From assembly GCA_013398055.1 (NCBI GenBank), contig VZRS01005488.1, forward strand, positions 56,444 through 120,443: a stretch of 64,000 bases of DNA. Direction: 5' to 3'. Origin of the DNA: Ifrita kowaldi. Its lineage: Eukaryota > Chordata > Aves > Passeriformes > Cinclosomatidae. The translations under genes were made by a program, and so were the position numbers. Shown in pieces: positions 27,401-39,152 of the stretch (the first letter of the stretch is position 1; each line of letters begins with the position of its first letter). A model generated the notes under the pieces. That model was not told where the DNA came from and searched no databases. It was given only the letters and a program-made list of their open reading frames with translations.

Positions 27401-28355
27401 AAATAAAGCTAGTCAATAAAGATATTTTTGATAACAATTCTGAAAAACTCAAAGTGCGTCAGACCACAATATTTTTCTTCAGTACTGATTAAATCAATAA
27501 CAGCTACATCATTTGGATATGAAAGAAGATTTTGAGTGTGTAAACCTTGTATTGAAAAGTACCACACAGGATTAGCTATCTTAATTTCAACTAAGTCAAA
27601 AACACAAGGAAGAGAAAAACAAGAAAAATGCTTCAGAAAAACAATGAATAAGAAATTTAAATATTAGCTTTTCTTTGGATGAGTAAAAAAGTAATGGTTA
27701 CAAATTAAATTTCTTATTAGGATACTGATGATATCCTGTGAAATCATGTTTTATTCCTACAAACAAATAATATTGAAGCTTAAACAAAACCACTGAGTAC
27801 TGCACACAAATAAGTCTTCCAGGATAGCCAGTATTTCAGGTTGATCTGCTGATAATTTTTATGGAATCCATCACAGTCATGAATATAGTTTTAAGCTATT
27901 ATATTACCCCTTTATATTTCAAAAACAAGGCTGTCATTAATTTCCATGTGGTACTTTGGCTACTTACAAGCTCTGCAGTACACAGTACTGTCTTCTAAGA
28001 CTGAATTACTATGACAAAAGAAAGTTTTAACTTGCTTGTTTTGCCCTTGCTTAAAAAAAAAAAATAAAAATTGCTCTGACATGCTATTTGTTCTTACCAA
28101 CAAAGGTGACATTTTAAAAAAAAACCCCAGACCCATAAAACTGATTGGATACCGATTACCTGTTATGCCCTATAGTAAGATAAAAATTTCTACTGTCTAC
28201 TAAAAATTAGAGAACACAAGAAAATTAAATAGAGCATAGTGTAAGAACACATATATACAGACCTTTTAGGAATTTATTTGCAGATAAAGCAGTACCAACA
28301 TCATGTTCAGCTTTGCTCAGTCTCTGCAAACCGAGTACTCAGCACCACAAAGTTG

Positions 28356-28390
28356 GATTTCTAGAAACACCACCCAGATTTCTAGAAACA
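28356..28390. repeat. 14-bp direct repeat, 21-bp period
   Basis: The sequence 'gatttctagaaaca' occurs at 28356-28369 and 28377-28390. It is a short local duplication without other context. Confidence 0.88.
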
Positions 28391-28744
28391 GCCTGTGCCA
28401 GTGAGGTCCTCTAGTCAGTGCAAAATGCAGGAACTCATTACCGTCATGAGAGCAGAAGGAGCTCCCAATGCTTAAGGAGAAGACGAGTAATACTTTGCAC
28501 GGAAATGCAGCCTATTTTTATATGGAGAAACTGTTTGATTCCCTGTGAAGAACTGCGTTGACCAAAAAAAAAAGCCAAAAATTCCAGAACTGTCAAACTA
28601 TTACACCATCTTTTGAAGTACTACACTCCAATGTGCTACCTACCTACCTTCAGCAAATGTTCTCTCATTTTCAAATTGTTATCTGTCAAAGAATTATTAA
28701 GAGGGCAAAGGACTCAGGAGATCTCCAGTCAAACACCCCTGTGT

Positions 28745-28830
28745 TTGTCTCTATCTATGTATACAGATATAGAAATACACATACACAAACACATGAAGGT
28801 TTACACACGTGTGTGTGTATACATATATAA
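28745..28830. repeat. Alternating purine-pyrimidine simple sequence
   Basis: The stretch is rich in TA, CA and TG dinucleotides, including 'cacacgtgtgtgtgtata'. It is an impure microsatellite with some inverted symmetry around the ACGT at 28806-28810. Confidence 0.7.
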
Positions 28831-29471
28831 AGGTTTCTACAGTTTCTAGTTGTGTACATCAGAGAAAATATCAGTTGTTACTTTGTTATAGAGAGAAAGT
28901 TCTAACCATCCTTTGCTCTTAAGACAACACAGGGAAGGTGGAGGAAACAATCACACCACCTTTTTTCAGGAAAATCTCAGCAAAGCAGTGCAAATTGTCC
29001 ATTAACAGCTGAGCATATACCTCTGAAATTTTTTCTCAGCTTCTCATCCTCCTTTAAAAGGCATTGCACTTGAAATCTGTATCGCTCCACTCTAACTGAT
29101 TCTGAACAGTTCTGCAGCCAAAAAAGTTATTTTGGTTTCAATACTTTTGCAGTGGAAATATGATACCTACTCCATAACAGTTACTCAGTTTAGTTACTCA
29201 CGGAATATTTGAATGGTAATTTAATGACAAACCATTAGCCATCACAAATAGTTTGACTATTTCTTTGATTGCAAGTGCTTACTTAGTCACCAGACTTCTT
29301 ATAAGAAGATACTCTGCTGTGTTTTGGTTTTCAAAGAAAGTGTAGAAACTGCTCTAGGATAAGCAGGTGTAGCTACACATAAATACAAATCTATATTCTT
29401 ACTCTCTTTCCTTGTTCTACTTTAGTTTAGGTTTATCAGAACCTTACAGATACTTTTTCTTATACATGCAG

Positions 29472-29592
29472 GTTTTCCCCAGGATTTTGAGAAAACACTA
29501 TGAAAAAGAGGAATTGCTGGCATTGAAACTACCTGAGACCCATGCCTGGCCCATACGGATATAGATAATCTCTTTGTCATAAGTAAAGTTAA
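29472..29592 (+). repeat. Diverged interspersed or duplicated segment, copy A
   Basis: About 120 bp aligns with 31736-31851 in the same orientation. Shared blocks include 'tttgagaaaacactatg' (with one mismatch upstream), 'ggaattg.tggc.tt.aaactacctgagacc', 'cccata', and the identical 'agataatctctttgtcataagtaaa'. By eye roughly four fifths of aligned bases agree. The segment does not match CR1 or the LTR in this window. It may be part of an older transposable element or a local duplication; no family is recognised. Confidence 0.75.
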
Positions 29593-31735
29593 ACTCATAC
29601 ACTGTAGCAGGTCCACCTTATAAAACCATTAAAATGTTCCCCAGGCAATATTAATTTTAATGCAAGTGTACTCACAAACACATACAGCTTCTTTTGCAGC
29701 CTTGGAGATGTCTGAACATCTTACACCCACAGTTTTGTCAGTATCCTGCATCACATCATCCATCACAGATACATAAAGCTACTAAGACAACTAACGAAAA
29801 AGGCACCAGGAGCATTGCTGGAGGCTGTGCATTTACTAACTCAAGCTTTTTGGTTGTTCACTGAACTCATATACCTTTCATGGTTGATTTGCTTGGACAG
29901 CTACCTATGGAAATTAAAAGAAAATGTAGGAAAAAAAGCGGGCTTTGTAGGAGATGAATAGATAACACCTACTGTGTCTCCAGCCACTTATTACACCTCA
30001 GCAGTTTAAGGTTTACCTTCTTCCTCCTTTCCCTGCATTTCAATATACACAGTTCCATTCTCAAAATTATATCATATGTTAAGCAAGCTCCCCTGATACT
30101 CATACACTTTTCGGAAGGTCTGTGCATCATCTAAGGTGCAATTTCTCATTTTCAGAGCTGAATCCAGTATATGGTTCTGCTGTTCTATTTTCTATTTCTG
30201 AAATACTTATTTGACTACGGTATGATACAGTCTCTAAAAGACAGAGTTTTGCTTCTGCTATGATAATGGGTAAATATTTTACCTTAATTGTACTGATTCT
30301 GATGGAATCCCGAGTGCTCTTGGTTGAGAAGTCAGACTGTTGAGGCCTCATTAAATAAAAATAATACCTCAAAAAAGGCTTCAGTAGTGTCAGTCACTTC
30401 ATTATTACCTTCATTTGCTCTAGCTCAGTTAGATTTAGATAACCTCAAAATTACAAGGTGTTAAGCTATGTATAAACTTAAAATGCAATAGAAGTCCTGA
30501 TATGGAACGACTTAACACCACAGATAGACTAATGTTAAAACTTTTTTTTTTTTTGCACATAAATTAGATTATTTCTTCATGAGGAAAACCACAGATCTGA
30601 GGCTATACCATTACCTGGTTACTTGACAAGGGCACTAACCAATCTGTACACATCTTCCGTCAGTAAAGGATGTAACCCATTCTTCCTGCTTTTTACACTT
30701 CATCTAGTAATCAAAAATTCACACACTGTAACATCCACTCTTTTGCTAATTAGACTCCGGTCCTGCTTATGGGAGCTGGAATTACCCTTTCCACAATTAA
30801 TTTCTATGCTACTGCATGATGAAGTCAAAAAAGATATTTTCTGCCCCTCAGCCCTAGATTTCATCTGGAAAAAGTTCTGTCTGAGCTACATGGATTACTG
30901 ATTTAGTCAATTCAATGCTGACAACCTTAATTTTATACCTAACTGGAATAAGGAAACTTAGACTATGGTACAGAAACCTCACACATGAAACCAACAGAAA
31001 CACTCTTTTAATGGTGGATATCTTACAATGATTTCACATTTACAGCTGGCAGTGGTAATGTCATTCCCTGAGGAGAAAAGAGACATGGCACAAAGCCATG
31101 GGATGCAAGTTTTTTTCCCCCGTCATCTTTCTTTCTTTTTCTTTTCACTTTAGATGTACAACAGGTGCTTGTAGGAAAACCACTATTCTAACCTAATCAT
31201 GCTCACTGAGATAAAATGCTAAGAGACAACTCTGGGGGGAGAATGACAAAATACATTTGCATAGTTTGCACTACAGACTTTATTTAATTTAGAAAGAAAA
31301 GCCTGTGAGGCTTACTGTAGTGTCAAAAACTGTAAATAGAAAAGTGCCTTCAGTATTTCCTGAAGTGCTAAGTAAAAGATCCTTTGGATTCAGAGGTTAT
31401 GTTGGACAGATGAAATCAGTCTTCACAGTCTTTTGAGCCAATCTTTGGAGGGTAAATATGGTATGGATAAACTAAATTACCTTAAAAAGAGTTTCAGTTA
31501 CTTCATTGGAAGAAAATCTTTTTCAGCTGCGGCCTTCCCAACTACAACCACAAAAGACTTTTTTGTAAATTCTAAAGTAAACACACACACAAAATATTAA
31601 TAATTTTTGCCCTTCAATGAAAAGCCCTAAGTGCTAACAAAAAGCACTAGATTACCACAAATACCTTCTTCCAGATGTCTAACGGATTACAATGTATTAC
31701 ATCCATATAACATACATGTAAAATAGTTCATTCAG

Positions 31736-31851
31736 TGTTTTCTCACAGTGTTTGAGAAAACACTATGCAAGGAAGGAATTGTTGGCGTTAAAACTACCTG
31801 AGACCTGTCTTACCCATATAAATACAGATAATCTCTTTGTCATAAGTAAAT
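31736..31851 (+). repeat. Diverged interspersed or duplicated segment, copy B
   Basis: This is the second copy of the repeat at 29472-29592, about 2.2 kb downstream in direct orientation. It differs by scattered substitutions and small indels: one base is missing near 31816 and about three after 31849 relative to copy A. Beyond both ends the two sequences diverge abruptly ('ttcatgg' here against 'gttaaactcat' in A), as expected for a bounded unit. Confidence 0.75.
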
Positions 31852-34800
31852 TCATGGATGATCCAAGCAGCTCACTTCAATATGCATTTGAAGAGCTTTC
31901 TAGAATATGCACATGATTTAATCATCAAATTATCTGAATGCTTTCTAGAACAAGCAGATTAACATGGATACTGTCCAGATCTGACACATGATTCCTAGAC
32001 TCATTAAAAATAACTATTCATCAAAGAAGAAATGGAATAAAACAGCTCCAGAAGGAAGGCCAAAAAGGAGGAAGAGTGTTTACCTCATATGGGAAAGGAT
32101 GGATTACAGTCTCCTTTTCTTGTACATACTCCCAGAGTACAGTTACACAAAGGTAGAGACAAAAAATGAAGTGTAACAAGATGTGCCTGCTAGCTCTCTA
32201 CTAGCAACACAAAACTTCTTCATCTGTGCAGCAAAGAAAAGTGCCCTTTGGTGCAGCTGTCAGGTGGGTCTAGATCCTGTGTTAAAATATAAAATCTGTC
32301 TTGGAATATAAATCCTTCAGGATTAAAAATGCTTCTTTGCAAGTTGAAACTTCCTTTGGAGGCATTTCTGTATAAAATAAGATTTTCAGTTACGCAATGA
32401 ATAAACTTGACTTCATAAAATTTTCTTCTGTTGCAAATAGATTTCAAAAGCCTAATCTAGAGATTTGTCCTTTGTTCTGGCAACTCAATTTAAGAGAAAT
32501 TTTAATTTTACCAAAACATTTTGTAAAGGACCCGTTTCTTTATCTGCATACTTGAAGTAGTTTTTTGTGCTAACTGAAAATCAATTACTTTTTTCATTTG
32601 AGACTTGGAGAGGCTTCATTTTGAATGTAATAGACAATGAAAAGATGAAGCTTTTTTCTTCTAAAATCTGTGAGAAACAGACATAGATGCATGAACTATA
32701 AACCATGAAGATAAGTGGCTCTATACCTCAGAAACTAAAGATGCAAGACCCAAAATGTGCTGCATCATTTTACAACTCATGTTCTAATCTCAATATTCTC
32801 ATTTGTCTTCTTATGATATTTTCTAAGGGGACATTTCAGCTACTAGAAAATAAATGTAATAAACAGAAGTGTAAAAAATTGATTAAATTGTACCCTTGAG
32901 CTTTGGAATTTTTTATGCTAAAAACATACAGCCAACACTTCTAGCTAATATGTTATGCAATATGATTTGATCAGCTGCACCTACTGTACCTCCTCTCTCA
33001 AACACAGTATAGGCATGATACCATTCTGATGAGCAACACTGTAAGTGAGTGGTTAATGCACATGCATTCACAAGCTGCTTTCAGGTGTCTTCACTTATTT
33101 AAATGTGTAGCTATCTAATGAAAATCAGTATCTACACTACTCAGTTGTTAATTTCCAACAGAATATTTTGCTGATTTCATCATTGAGCATTTTAACATGG
33201 TCTTATTTAGGTATTGGCTGTATCAGAGGATCTTCAGAAGCATTTTAGGACAAATTATTTGAAAGAGGAAAGGAAGGAATAAGAAACATTGTCCTTCTTC
33301 TTCTAAAAGCATTTTAAAATCCAAACCATACTGAACTGACACAACATGCAGTCTAAAAAACACTATTACTGCCTCTTCTACAGTATTTCAGCTTCAGGAC
33401 ACATCATACCCTAGCTTTTGGTGATGGAAAATCTTCAATCTATGCTTCCAAACTTAGCATTGAACATAACAGAAAATACAACTATCTTAATTGTACCAAG
33501 TTAGAAAGGATTGTCAGTGATAATCTCACCAGTAAGAGTCTTATCGCTTTTGTAAAGGGAAAATTAAAAAAACACCAAAAACTTAGAATATGAAAATACT
33601 ACAAATAGTTTTGAGACATACTTGTCTGACCAAGTGGATAAAGTAATTGTGTGCCAGTCAGAACAGCTACTGGACAACTGAGAAATTTTATGGTCTTCTC
33701 TGATTTAGGAAGGTGTATATCTTGAACATATATCTTACAACAGATACTGCGCCATGAATATATATCACATGCATATTTTCAATCAACGTCTGTTTTTCCA
33801 GAAGCAGAAAATTTGTGGTTGACAGTTATTGTGAAGGTCAACAGCTACAGTAGCCATTAGCAAGAGCAGTAAGGGAGAGCAAGATAAGTCCTGTCTGCAG
33901 AATACCCAAGGGCCTTGCCATGAGATCCACTCTGACAAGGGCAAGAAAATCCCAGCAAGTGCTTCTGCCAACAAGTGACTACAGTTTCAAGAACTCCTCT
34001 CCCCAAATTCATAATCATTCTACCAGGACAGGTAAACAAAGCTTTAGCATTTCTATTACCCACCAGATTTCCATTTTCCTATCTACTTTCCAGAGCAGGA
34101 TTTGGCACTAGCTAATACAGATCTTATAAATAGTAGTGAGGATGGCGGGATTCTTTCCAGTAACTAGATCCAGGAACTACTTCTGGTGACATTCTCCAAA
34201 TCTGCATAAAACAATTGCCTAGCTGGCTTGGATGCTCTTGTGCAAGACCAACAATTTGTGGAAATGGTATTTGGTGCTGGCTGGTCTCATGTCTGGTGTG
34301 GTAAGCCAAAACTATCTCCATAGTAAAGCATTCCTTAGGATAGTCAGATTCAACACATAGAGAACCAATTCAACACAGCAGCCAAGAGAATAACAGCAAT
34401 TGATGATCTGCCTTTAGTCCATACTTGTCCCTTTTTCTCATAACTGCAGTTTGTCTCCTGATGGTGACCCGGTGGTCAAAAAATTACGATATGAAAATTT
34501 TGTTCCACAAGACAGGCCACTATTTATGGGTATTTTAAAAAATTACTTACAAGTCAGCTGCCAATTTGCAGCCTGGCTTCCAAAACTAGAATGTCTTCCA
34601 AGACCAGTTTTGTTTTCAATCAAATTCTAAGCATCCTAATACAGCCCCACTTAATTTCTGCGGCTACTTTCGGAACTGAACTTTTCTTTTCTGCTTATGT
34701 ATTATGTCTGGCATGGTAGAGAGGACACCACTTAAACATAAAGGATGGTTTCCCAATATTCTAAGGAGGGTTCCAAAAGATGCCTGTATTTTAAACTCTT

Positions 34801-34959
34801 TGCTTTCTCACTCTGCATTTGACCATCATGTCACAAAGCATGATGAGCCAGCTTTCAGACATAGTAATTCTCCTATCATTGCTCATCACAGATCTGAACC
34901 CAGAATGATCACCTAACAAGGGTTAGCTGCTCCCTAAGAGATGAGAAGACAGAAGCCAA

Positions 34960-35300
34960 ATGAGATAAAAACGTTAGCAAGACAGATCATCATGGCCAGG
35001 TTCAACCAAGAGTGCAAATCAGCAGGAGGGTTGATAGCCAGATCAAACCAGGAAAGCAATCTGTGGGTCAGAAGCAATTAAGGGTAATCAGGGTGAGATA
35101 TTGTCCAGAGATCAGTGAGCAGGTTCAGAGGCACAGGAGAGGTCAAGCTAGGAGGTCAGTCAATGGGTTAGGACGCAGGACCTGTGTCTAGGCACACAAA
35201 TGGCTGAGCCAGCCAGCAACCAACACTGCCAGCACAGCTCAGACAGAGGCTGGTCTGGGTCATTAGAGCTATTAGTGCGCTCAAGGCCCTGACACGGATG
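34960..35300. repeat. Degenerate GGTCAG-like repeat-rich segment
   Basis: The segment has a GC and purine content above its surroundings and recurrent short words of the type 'gggtcag', 'ggtcaag', 'ggaggtcag', 'atcagcagg', 'atcaggg' and 'gttcagagg'. This resembles degenerate minisatellite-like repeats seen in sauropsid genomes. No clean period can be drawn, and the identification is by general resemblance only. It could instead be a decayed transposable element. Confidence 0.35.
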
Positions 35301-36239
35301 GTCTTGGCCACCTGCTCATGATTTTGAGAAACCTAACAATCTCTGGTGATTACAGTTATATGAACAATGGAAAAGAGATACTCCAAAGTCGGCAACCCTC
35401 ACTGGGCAAACTTCCCTGGAAATTATTATGTTTACCACTCACAGAAGAAGGGGGCAATATTCAATTTAAGCCAAAAGTAAGACTTTTTTTTTTAGTTTAA
35501 AACAAAGCACATTCAATGTAGAGTTTTAGCTGTGCTAAGATAGCACAGAAAACAAGATTAATAGAATTCAGATAAGCATTAGACTTAATAGGCTTAACCA
35601 GAACATGTGAAATAGAATAATTTTAGAGAGGGAGAAATCCTCAAACTCCAAAGCATATTTCAACCAGGAAATGAGAGAAGGTAAAAAGTTCATTCCATTA
35701 TGATTCACCTTTCAGAATAGGCATGATCAGAAATGAGCACTTGAAAAACAAAGGAAACAAACAGCCCTCTTCAGTTTGTAAAAGGAGCAACTTATATGCA
35801 ATACAAACTGCTCTCACACTGGAGGGCTTTTATAGTTCCCTTCTCCTACTTACTCTTATAACTATGGATGCTTTTCAGATAGTGCAAATATGTAAACCCT
35901 ACCGTTCAGATGTCTAATTTCGTAGATAATCCAAGAGTCAGAAATTTCTCTTTGTGGATCTAGCATTCAGCCAGTCTTATTTCCCTATTTGTGCAACAGC
36001 ATTAATAACATCTTTCTAGTTCACAGTATAATGAATATTTTAACAATTGAAATAGATGGAGATATTAAAAAATTTAGGGCAAATGATAAATAAGGGTTGG
36101 ATTAGGATTCACCAAAACACATGCAGACCACCAATGATCAACTTTTAACCGTTATCTTACTCTCCCTGGTCCACCTACAAAACAGAAAATCTTATAGTTT
36201 TCAACAAGGGTTTAAGATTGGGGAATCATGAAATATTCA

Positions 36240-37092
36240 ACCTTAGGAAGATACAAGGGATGACACTAAGTTGAGTGGGAGCATGGATCTGCTGGAGGTA
36301 GGAAGATTCTGCAGAGGGATGTGGAAAGGCTGGATAGATGGGTCACAAACAAATGTATGAGGTTCAACAAGGTGAAGTGCTGGGTCCGGCACTTCAGTCA
36401 CAACAACCCCAGACACCTCTACAGGCTCGCAGAAGAGTGGCTGAAAAGATGTCCACCAGAAAAGGAGCTGGGGGTGCTGATCAACAGCAGCTGAACATGA
36501 GCCAGTAGTGCACAGGTGGACAAGAAGGTCCATGGCATCCTAGCTTGCAGCAAGAATATTGTGGCCAGCAGAACCAGGCTGTACTCAGCACTAGTGATGC
36601 TGCACCTCAAATCCTGTGTTCAGGCCCCTCACTACAAGAAAGACATGGAGGTTGTGGTGCGTATTCAGAGAAGGGCAACTGAGCTGGGGAAGGGTTTGAA
36701 GCACGCGTCTCATGAGGAGCAGCTGAGGGAGCTGGGGTTGTTTAGCCTGGAGAAAAGGAGGCTCAGGGGAGACCCTATTGCTCTCCACAAGTCCCTGAAA
36801 GGAGCTTGTAGTCAGGTAGGGATCGGTCTCTTTTGCCAGGCAACTAATGACAGAACAGAGGTCATAGCCTTGAGCTGCACCAGGGGAGGCTTAGGTTGGG
36901 CATCAGGAATAATTTATTCACAGAAGGGGTTAAGCATTGGAATGAACAGGCCAGGTAGATGGGGGAGTCACCATCACTGGAGGTGTTCAAGAAATGGCTG
37001 GACATGGCAATTAGTGCTATTGTCTAGTTAACAAGGTGGTTGGATTGTTGATTTTAGAGATCTTTTCCATCATAAAAGATTCATATGATTGA
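36240..37092 (+). mobile_element. CR1 LINE, 5'-truncated, ~0.85 kb
   Basis: Similarity begins at the end of the RT domain: 'gggatgacactaag' at 36258-36271 is the remnant of the FADDTKL codons. It continues through 'tctgctggagg', 'atgaggttcaacaagg', 'ggcatcctagcttgcagc', 'gaggagcagctgagggagctggggttg' and 'ttagcctggagaaaaggaggctcaggggagacc'. It finishes with 'gatcttttcca' and a decayed 'aaaagattcatatgatt' tail. This is a different CR1 lineage from the 7392 copy, judged by the 'aaggagcttgtagtcaggtaggg' block near 36800. The copy is inactive: small indels break ORF2. Confidence 0.95.
36516..37031 (+). pseudogene. CR1 ORF2 C-terminal remnant, frameshifted
   Basis: A 171-codon open frame, the longest ORF in the window, lies wholly inside the CR1. 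Codons up to about 36790 read as the conserved CR1 ORF2 C-terminal region (YSALVMLHLKSCVQ; RIQRRATELGKGL; EEQLRELGLFSLEKRRLRGDPI). Near 36850-36860 the match to CR1 passes into another frame because of an apparent 1-nt deletion, so the last ~55 codons are out-of-frame readthrough. The upstream half of ORF2, including the catalytic RT core, is missing. It should not be annotated as a host gene. Confidence 0.9.
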
Positions 37093-38656
37093 TTTTGTGT
37101 GTGATTGGGCTGCAAAATGCCTTAAGAAACTGGTCTTGATCCTGTGTTGACTTCATCAGCATCCTACGTGGATAGCCTTTTCGTCAGTTCCTTGACTTAT
37201 TTCATGATGCAGACTCCTGCAGGAATACATCTCACTCTTTCCTGGCACACTTCTCATAAGCTGTTGAAATAGATAGTTCTGATGATTAGATTTTATTTAT
37301 GCTTCCATACTTGGAGGTACGCTTTCTCAAAACCAGCCTCCTAGCTGTAAGAAACAAGAAGATTCTTTCATTGCAATGCATTTGCACAAAGCACCCCTTA
37401 ATGGCCTGACAGCCTCCACACTAAACTGATAGTCTTATTTGCATAAGGAGAGAAGCAGGAAGTGCGTGGAGACAGATGGGTGAATATTAATTAATGCTTA
37501 TAAGGCTGAGGAAAATAAGCAATTTGAAATTTGTAATACCCTCTTCCCAAACGACCTTGCCTTATTTACATTATAATGCAATACTAGAAGACAGGATGTA
37601 CTAAATGCATAATGAGCTACAAGCTTTATGTTGAGTATTTCTTGAAAGATAAGGACAGGAAGATGCACAGCAAAGACTATTCCAGCTCAGCTCCTCCAGG
37701 CACTGGCAGAGAGCAAAAGTAATTTCTTACATGCTAGAAAATTCTTATAAACAGAAAACTATGTTATTTAAACTTGCTGATAGGTGGAAATCCCAACCAA
37801 AACTCACCAGATAATAGAATTGTAATACCGAAAATCAGATCTGATTGCTGATGAGATATCATAGATGGAGCTATGAATAGTAAAGGCCAGGATGTCAATA
37901 TAAAGTCTTATTGTCCATGGCTTCCACATATACTATCTTTCTGGCAAACAGTTACCATTACTGTGAAGCTCTTTCTCACTGTCAAACTGAGCACAGTACA
38001 GCAGCTGTGATGCTGAACATGTGCCATACGTTATCTCAGAACAGAGCTGATCAGGTACCACCAACCATCACATCTACTTCAGCTCTGAAGTCTGGGGCGT
38101 GTGTCCCCTGCACACAACCAGCATGTTATTGAATGTACCGTGCAAGGAATGTGGCTGCACTTCCCCTACAAAGCCAGTCCCTATGCTGAAAGACTACACT
38201 CATTATGCCCATAAAGCGCATCTACCGTGCTCGTGTATGCACTTGGTATCGGCACACTAATGTTTTGCTGATATTACTGCATTCTTGTACAATTTTTTTG
38301 ATAAGCCTTCATCAAATACCTATTCATCATACTTCAGTACGAAAAGGGCAGCTTTTGCATGATTTGAAGATGATGGCAGTATAATAAGTTAGATGAAAGA
38401 ACAGCCTTGAAATGAGAATAAATTTTTCAAATTTTCAGGCTTCATTTCTTTTTAGGCAGGAAGAACAGGATCTAAAATTGCATAACTGTATAAAAAAGCC
38501 ATATCACTAATATACTATCGGATGTTATTTTATTCACACCCAATAGCAACTCAGTGGACCTGTTCACATGTAGATGAGTAAAGGCTAAAGTTCTATAAAT
38601 TTTGCTGTGAATTAATTCACAGTGTCTCTGCAAAGAGTCCAAAAAGTTGAAAAATT

Positions 38657-38700
38657 GGAATTGTCCCTTCCAACTCAGCATATTCTATGATTCTATGATT
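38657..38700 (+). mobile_element. CR1 LINE 3' terminal stub, ~44 bp
   Basis: The stub contains 'tcccttccaactcagcatat' followed by the canonical octamer tail 'tctatgattctatgatt'. It keeps the CR1 3' end better than any longer copy here, but reverse transcription stopped after only about 44 bp. The 'caactcagcatat' wording matches the type of the 44344-44790 copy ('caactcaggatat') rather than that of the 7392 copy ('caacccgaacca'). Confidence 0.85.
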
Positions 38701-38739
38701 GAGTTTCCACTGCACAGACCTGCCATTGCTACTAAAAAG

Positions 38740-38852
38740 GTAAAATCAAGCCTTAAAAAAGAAATGGAGGAAAAAAAAATAAGACGGAAAAATAAGGAAA
38801 AAAGCTTAAATGCAGAAAAAAAAAACCTAAGAGAAGAAGAAGAAGGAGAATA
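38740..38852. repeat. Polypurine (A/G) low-complexity tract
   Basis: About 110 bp are almost entirely A and G on the plus strand, with A9-A10 runs and a 'gaagaagaagaagg' trinucleotide section. It starts about 40 bp downstream of the CR1 stub. The K/E-rich translation of this tract is a composition artefact. Confidence 0.85.
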
Positions 38853-39138
38853 AAAGTTTGCATAATATTTTAGTCAGGTGGATCCTTAACCTCAGTGAAA
38901 TCGAGATATTTCTATTGAATAGGCAGCAACTATTTTAAAAATTGGAATTCTATCTGTATGTCATGTTTACTGCTCTTGACAAAAAAAGAGACACAAAAAT
39001 TTTTAGAAATACATTATTTCTTTCCTTTTAATTATGATCATTAGTTTTTTCATTACACTAAAACTGTTGTTCCCCTTAAAAAGAATAAAGAATTGTTTTT
39101 TCTGGCAAGAATATATAGAGATATAAAAATTATATATT

Positions 39139-39152
39139 TGTGTGTGTGTGTG
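39139..39152. repeat. (TG)7 microsatellite
   Basis: Seven perfect TG units follow a TA-rich stretch. Confidence 0.9.

Larger units (their letters stand above)
22521..36239. other. Mostly unique AT-rich noncoding DNA
   Basis: The span contains a 168-codon ORF at 23910-24416, a diverged repeat pair at 29472-29592 and 31736-31851, and a GGTCAG-like segment near 35 kb, all listed separately. Otherwise only short ORFs and homopolymers are seen (T12 near 23492 and 24143, T13 near 30542). No splice-bounded exon with a recognisable domain and no RNA gene was found. Confidence 0.55.

Noticed and set aside
38647..38853. A lysine/glutamate-rich 68-codon ORF resembling a coiled coil
   Set aside because: It is the translation of a CR1 stub plus a polypurine tract, so its composition is an artefact.
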